The translations under genes and the position numbers were made by a program. Shown here one piece after another: positions 61,664-64,000 of a stretch of 64,000 nt of DNA (the first letter of the stretch is position 1; each line of letters opens with the position of its first letter). Location: contig NZ_JAMBIZ010000004.1 in assembly GCF_025291715.1 (NCBI RefSeq), forward strand, positions 62,001-126,000, written 5' to 3'. Source of the DNA: Metasolibacillus sp. GTDB taxonomy: Bacteria > Bacillota > Bacilli > Bacillales_A > Planococcaceae. Below the pieces are notes generated by a model. The model did no database searches, had not been told where the DNA came from, and saw only the letters and a program-made list of their open reading frames with translations.

Positions 61664-62962
61664 TTATTGTGCGTTGTTTGAGCGATCAAATCGAGCAATT
61701 ACTTTATATAATTCATTTGATTGTAGCTGAAGATTTTCACATAAGCTTTGCGTCTGTTCAATTTCCATTGCTTGCTCCTCTGTAATCACGCGAACTTCCT
61801 GTGCCCCAGCAGATGTTTCCTCTGCAATTGCGGCAACCTCTTGCGACTGCTGTGCCGTTAACTCAATGCTGCCTAGCTGCTGCTGTGTTAATGAAGAAAT
61901 ATCTACTACGGCATGTGCAACTTCCTCCACATTTTGTACCATACTATCAACTGTTGCTGTCGTTTCAGATACACGTGCTGATTCTTGTGTAGCGAATGCA
62001 ACTTGCCCATTCATCTGCTTCACAACGAGCTCTACATTTTGCTGCATTGCTTGAATAATGCCTGTAATTCCTTGTACTGCCTTCGCACTTTCGTCTGCTA
62101 AAATACGAACTTCCTCTGCAACAACAGCAAAGCCTTTCCCATGCTCTCCAGCTCTCGCTGCTTCAATTGACGCATTTAATGCAAGTAAATTCGTTTGTGC
62201 TGCAATATCGCCAACTAGTCCGATTATTTGCTCAATTTGCTCCGCATTTTTTTCTAGCTCTTGAATATTACCTAGCGCTTCCTTATTTCCTTGTGCAATT
62301 TGTTGAATACTTGTTACAAGACTTTGAATGGCTCCTTTTGTTGCTTCTAAATTATTTAGCATTTGCTTGGAGCCATCTGCAGAATTTGTTGCATGTATAT
62401 TCACATCAAGTGCCAATTGACGAACATCGACAAGTGCCTCTGCCATTTCCTGAACAGATACAGCTGAAGTTTGTGCCCCCTCTGAAATATGTCCCACTGT
62501 TTGTGTTACATCATTCGCTTTGCGTGAGGATGCAGTTGTCAGCTCAGATAGCTCGTTAATTGTGGAATTCGTAATATTGTAGTTATTTTCAATTCCATCT
62601 ACCATGCCACGTAAATTAACTAGCATATGCTGAAACGCCTCTGCTACTGCACGAATCTCATCATTTGTCTTTGGCATTGTAACATCTTGCCCTATTTTCC
62701 CTTCAGCTACCCTTGATGCAGCCTGCTCCAATGATTGTAGCGGACGGACTAAAATAATGCTAAAAATTGCCGCTAAAATACAAGACCAAACGATCCCCGC
62801 TATGTATGTACTTATTTGGAAAATTTTACTGTTAATCGATTCGAAAAACATCGGATGGATAAACTCAATAAATACAAAACTAGTAGAATATGTAACAAAG
62901 GCCAAAATCCCTACAAATAACACTAACTTTTTGCGTAAATTAAAACGTTTTTCATTATTCAC
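61664..62962 (-). CDS. Methyl-accepting chemotaxis protein without ligand domain
   Basis: 432 residues. Two membrane helices (about 11-33 and 45-70) are joined by only about a dozen residues, so there is no outside sensor domain. A HAMP domain follows ([19 protein letters not shown]), then the signalling domain with the hairpin tip [21 protein letters not shown] and [18 protein letters not shown] (CheA/CheW contact). It may sense membrane state or act with a partner. Overlaps the end of ywlE by 8 bases; its position between ywlE and rpiB is not the B. subtilis order. Confidence 0.9.
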   Translation of the reverse strand: MNNEKRFNLRKKLVLFVGILAFVTYSTSFVFIEFIHPMFFESINSKIFQISTYIAGIVWSCILAAIFSIILVRPLQSLEQAASRVAEGKIGQDVTMPKTNDEIRAVAEAFQHMLVNLRGMVDGIENNYNITNSTINELSELTTASSRKANDVTQTVGHISEGAQTSAVSVQEMAEALVDVRQLALDVNIHATNSADGSKQMLNNLEATKGAIQSLVTSIQQIAQGNKEALGNIQELEKNAEQIEQIIGLVGDIAAQTNLLALNASIEAARAGEHGKGFAVVAEEVRILADESAKAVQGITGIIQAMQQNVELVVKQMNGQVAFATQESARVSETTATVDSMVQNVEEVAHAVVDISSLTQQQLGSIELTAQQSQEVAAIAEETSAGAQEVRVITEEQAMEIEQTQSLCENLQLQSNELYKVIARFDRSNNAQ

Positions 62963-63407
62963 TATTTGTGCCCCCTTCTTGTTTTTGCACTAATTCTTCA
63001 ATTAAATGCTGTAACTCATAAAATGTTTGCTTATACGTATGCAAGTCTCCGCCAAATGGGTCAGACACGTCTAGTGCTGTATATGGCGTAACATATTCCT
63101 TCAACGTATACGTTTTTTGTGCAGCAGCTTCAAAGCTATGAAGTAATAGCTCCTTATGCGCTGTGGTCATCGTTAAAATTACGTCTGCCCATTCAATATC
63201 CTCACTTGTTACTTGACGAGAAGTATGACTATGAGGAATATTTTCATCATTTAAAACGCGCTGTGCATTTACAGACATTTCGCCCCCTTCAAGCGCATAA
63301 ATACCTGCTGAACGGACCGAAACGTTAGAGAGTTGCTTCGCCTTCAAAATTGCTTCCGCCATCGGACTTCTGCAAGTATTCCCTGTACAAACAAAATAAA
63401 TATTCAT
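62955..63407 (-). CDS. ywlE: Low-molecular-weight protein arginine phosphatase YwlE
   Basis: 150 residues. The P-loop [16 protein letters not shown] carries the nucleophilic cysteine; the threonine in GNT, instead of isoleucine, is the marker of arginine-phosphate specificity. [10 protein letters not shown] holds the general acid. Reverses McsB arginine phosphorylation in the heat-shock and protein-quality pathway. Confidence 0.94.
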   Translation of the reverse strand: MNIYFVCTGNTCRSPMAEAILKAKQLSNVSVRSAGIYALEGGEMSVNAQRVLNDENIPHSHTSRQVTSEDIEWADVILTMTTAHKELLLHSFEAAAQKTYTLKEYVTPYTALDVSDPFGGDLHTYKQTFYELQHLIEELVQKQEGGTNSE

Positions 63408-63432
63408 CTTTCTCCCACTCTTCCAAAAATAC

Positions 63433-63927
63433 TTAATTCAAAAGTATCACAACACTAATGATTAACAATAATATACCTGCTATCATTTTAAAAATTTGAC
63501 TGTTGAAAATTGACGTCTTTGCAACAATTAGCGCTATATAGGATAGCAAAAAAGTACCAACTCCAGCACTCAATATAAATAAATACTTTTCTAAATTTAG
63601 CATACCAAAAGAAACGCTTGCTGAAAAGCTATCAATGCTCGCCATAATCGCTAAAATCGGCAAGGCAAGTTGCGGGACATGTTGATTTTTAGATGATAAA
63701 AGTAATTGAAGTGCTATGCAAAATAATAAAATTGCAGAAAGGTAGGATGCCCATTCTGCCATAAAAATACTAACCCAACTCCCTAATTTAAACCCTAAAA
63801 GCGGAAAAAGCATATGCCAAAAAGCCGTCCAAACAGATAGTAAAAAGCGTTGTGAAACAGCTGGCAATAAAATATACAATGCCACAACGTCTAGCGCTAA
63901 AATAATGCCGACAATTATTTCCTGCAA
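63433..63927 (-). CDS. ywlD: MntP/YwlD-family membrane protein, divergent
   Basis: 164 residues from a TTG at 63925-63927, 7 bases after GGAGG; ATGs at 63933 (1 base from GGAGG) and 63948 (no ribosome site) are less likely. Six membrane helices in two repeats. The second repeat has AIMASIDSFSASVSFGML, the conserved Asp motif of MntP manganese exporters; the first repeat reads IILALDVVALYILLP, keeping the Asp but little else of GMDAFSVSLG. Upstream of ywlE as in B. subtilis. Confidence 0.78.
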   Translation of the reverse strand: MQEIIVGIILALDVVALYILLPAVSQRFLLSVWTAFWHMLFPLLGFKLGSWVSIFMAEWASYLSAILLFCIALQLLLSSKNQHVPQLALPILAIMASIDSFSASVSFGMLNLEKYLFILSAGVGTFLLSYIALIVAKTSIFNSQIFKMIAGILLLIISVVILLN

Positions 63928-64000
63928 CGCCATGCCTCCATCATTCATTAATCTTGAAAGCTACGCACGTTGCTTTCACTCTATTTGTATGTGGACAAAT

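Overview
The window looks like chromosomal DNA of a spore-forming, flagellated, S-layer-bearing member of the Bacillales, most like Lysinibacillus and relatives. This rests on the gene order ywlD-ywlE-rpiB-ywlG-glyA-upp-mnaA-atpIBEFHAGDC-ywzB-murA-spoIID-spoIIQ-spoIIID-mbl-flhO-flhP-fabZ-ywpF-ssbB-ywqA-ywqB, which matches the Bacillus subtilis layout, together with an SLH-domain S-layer gene and low GC. Species assignment is inference; no rRNA or tRNA gene was seen.

Layout, left to right. 1-431: 5' end of a secreted subtilisin-like protease. 742-3189: an IS66-family element with an exact 8-bp target duplication. It sits at the foot of a terminator hairpin that once served a now broken endonuclease I gene (3202-3760). 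3876-24877: a 21-kb surface-glycan locus, all on the minus strand. It holds two nucleotide-sugar pathways (a bacillosamine-type set PglF/E/D/C and a WbpA/B/E/D-type diacetamido-uronic acid set), a WbpG-type amidotransferase, an asparagine-synthase-like amidotransferase, two glycosyltransferases, a Wzx flippase, two Wzy/ligase-like membrane proteins, a Wzz-like protein, a TPR membrane protein and a lipoprotein of unknown role. A strong terminator at 12059-12102 splits it into two transcription units. 25124-27634: the S-layer protein. 28286-31545: tagA-like and wecC-like genes for ManNAc/ManNAcA polymers, with a broken Rpn-type nuclease gene between them.

31844-34179 is accessory: an unusual flagellin-like gene with a textbook sigma-D promoter, an IDEAL-domain protein, big hairpins, and two more Rpn-family remnants. 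34281-38608 (plus strand) is the SWIM/SNF2 pair ywqB-ywqA. 38800-40893 holds ssbB, ywpF, a 19-copy 20-bp tandem array and a small lipoprotein. From 40971 to the right edge the genome is mostly conserved core: fatty-acid dehydratase, flagellar rod proteins, Mbl, sporulation regulators and engulfment proteins, MurA, the complete F-type ATP synthase operon, UDP-GlcNAc 2-epimerase, Upp, GlyA, RpiB, a chemoreceptor without a ligand domain, YwlE and an MntP-like protein.

How the parts fit: MnaA, WecC and the TagA-like enzyme would supply and use UDP-ManNAc/ManNAcA for a cell-wall polymer of the kind that anchors SLH proteins. The 21-kb locus would build a separate repeat-unit glycan, started by PglC and exported by Wzx. 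Its position next to an S-layer gene and a flagellin-like gene makes protein glycosylation a fair hypothesis, but the sequence does not prove it.
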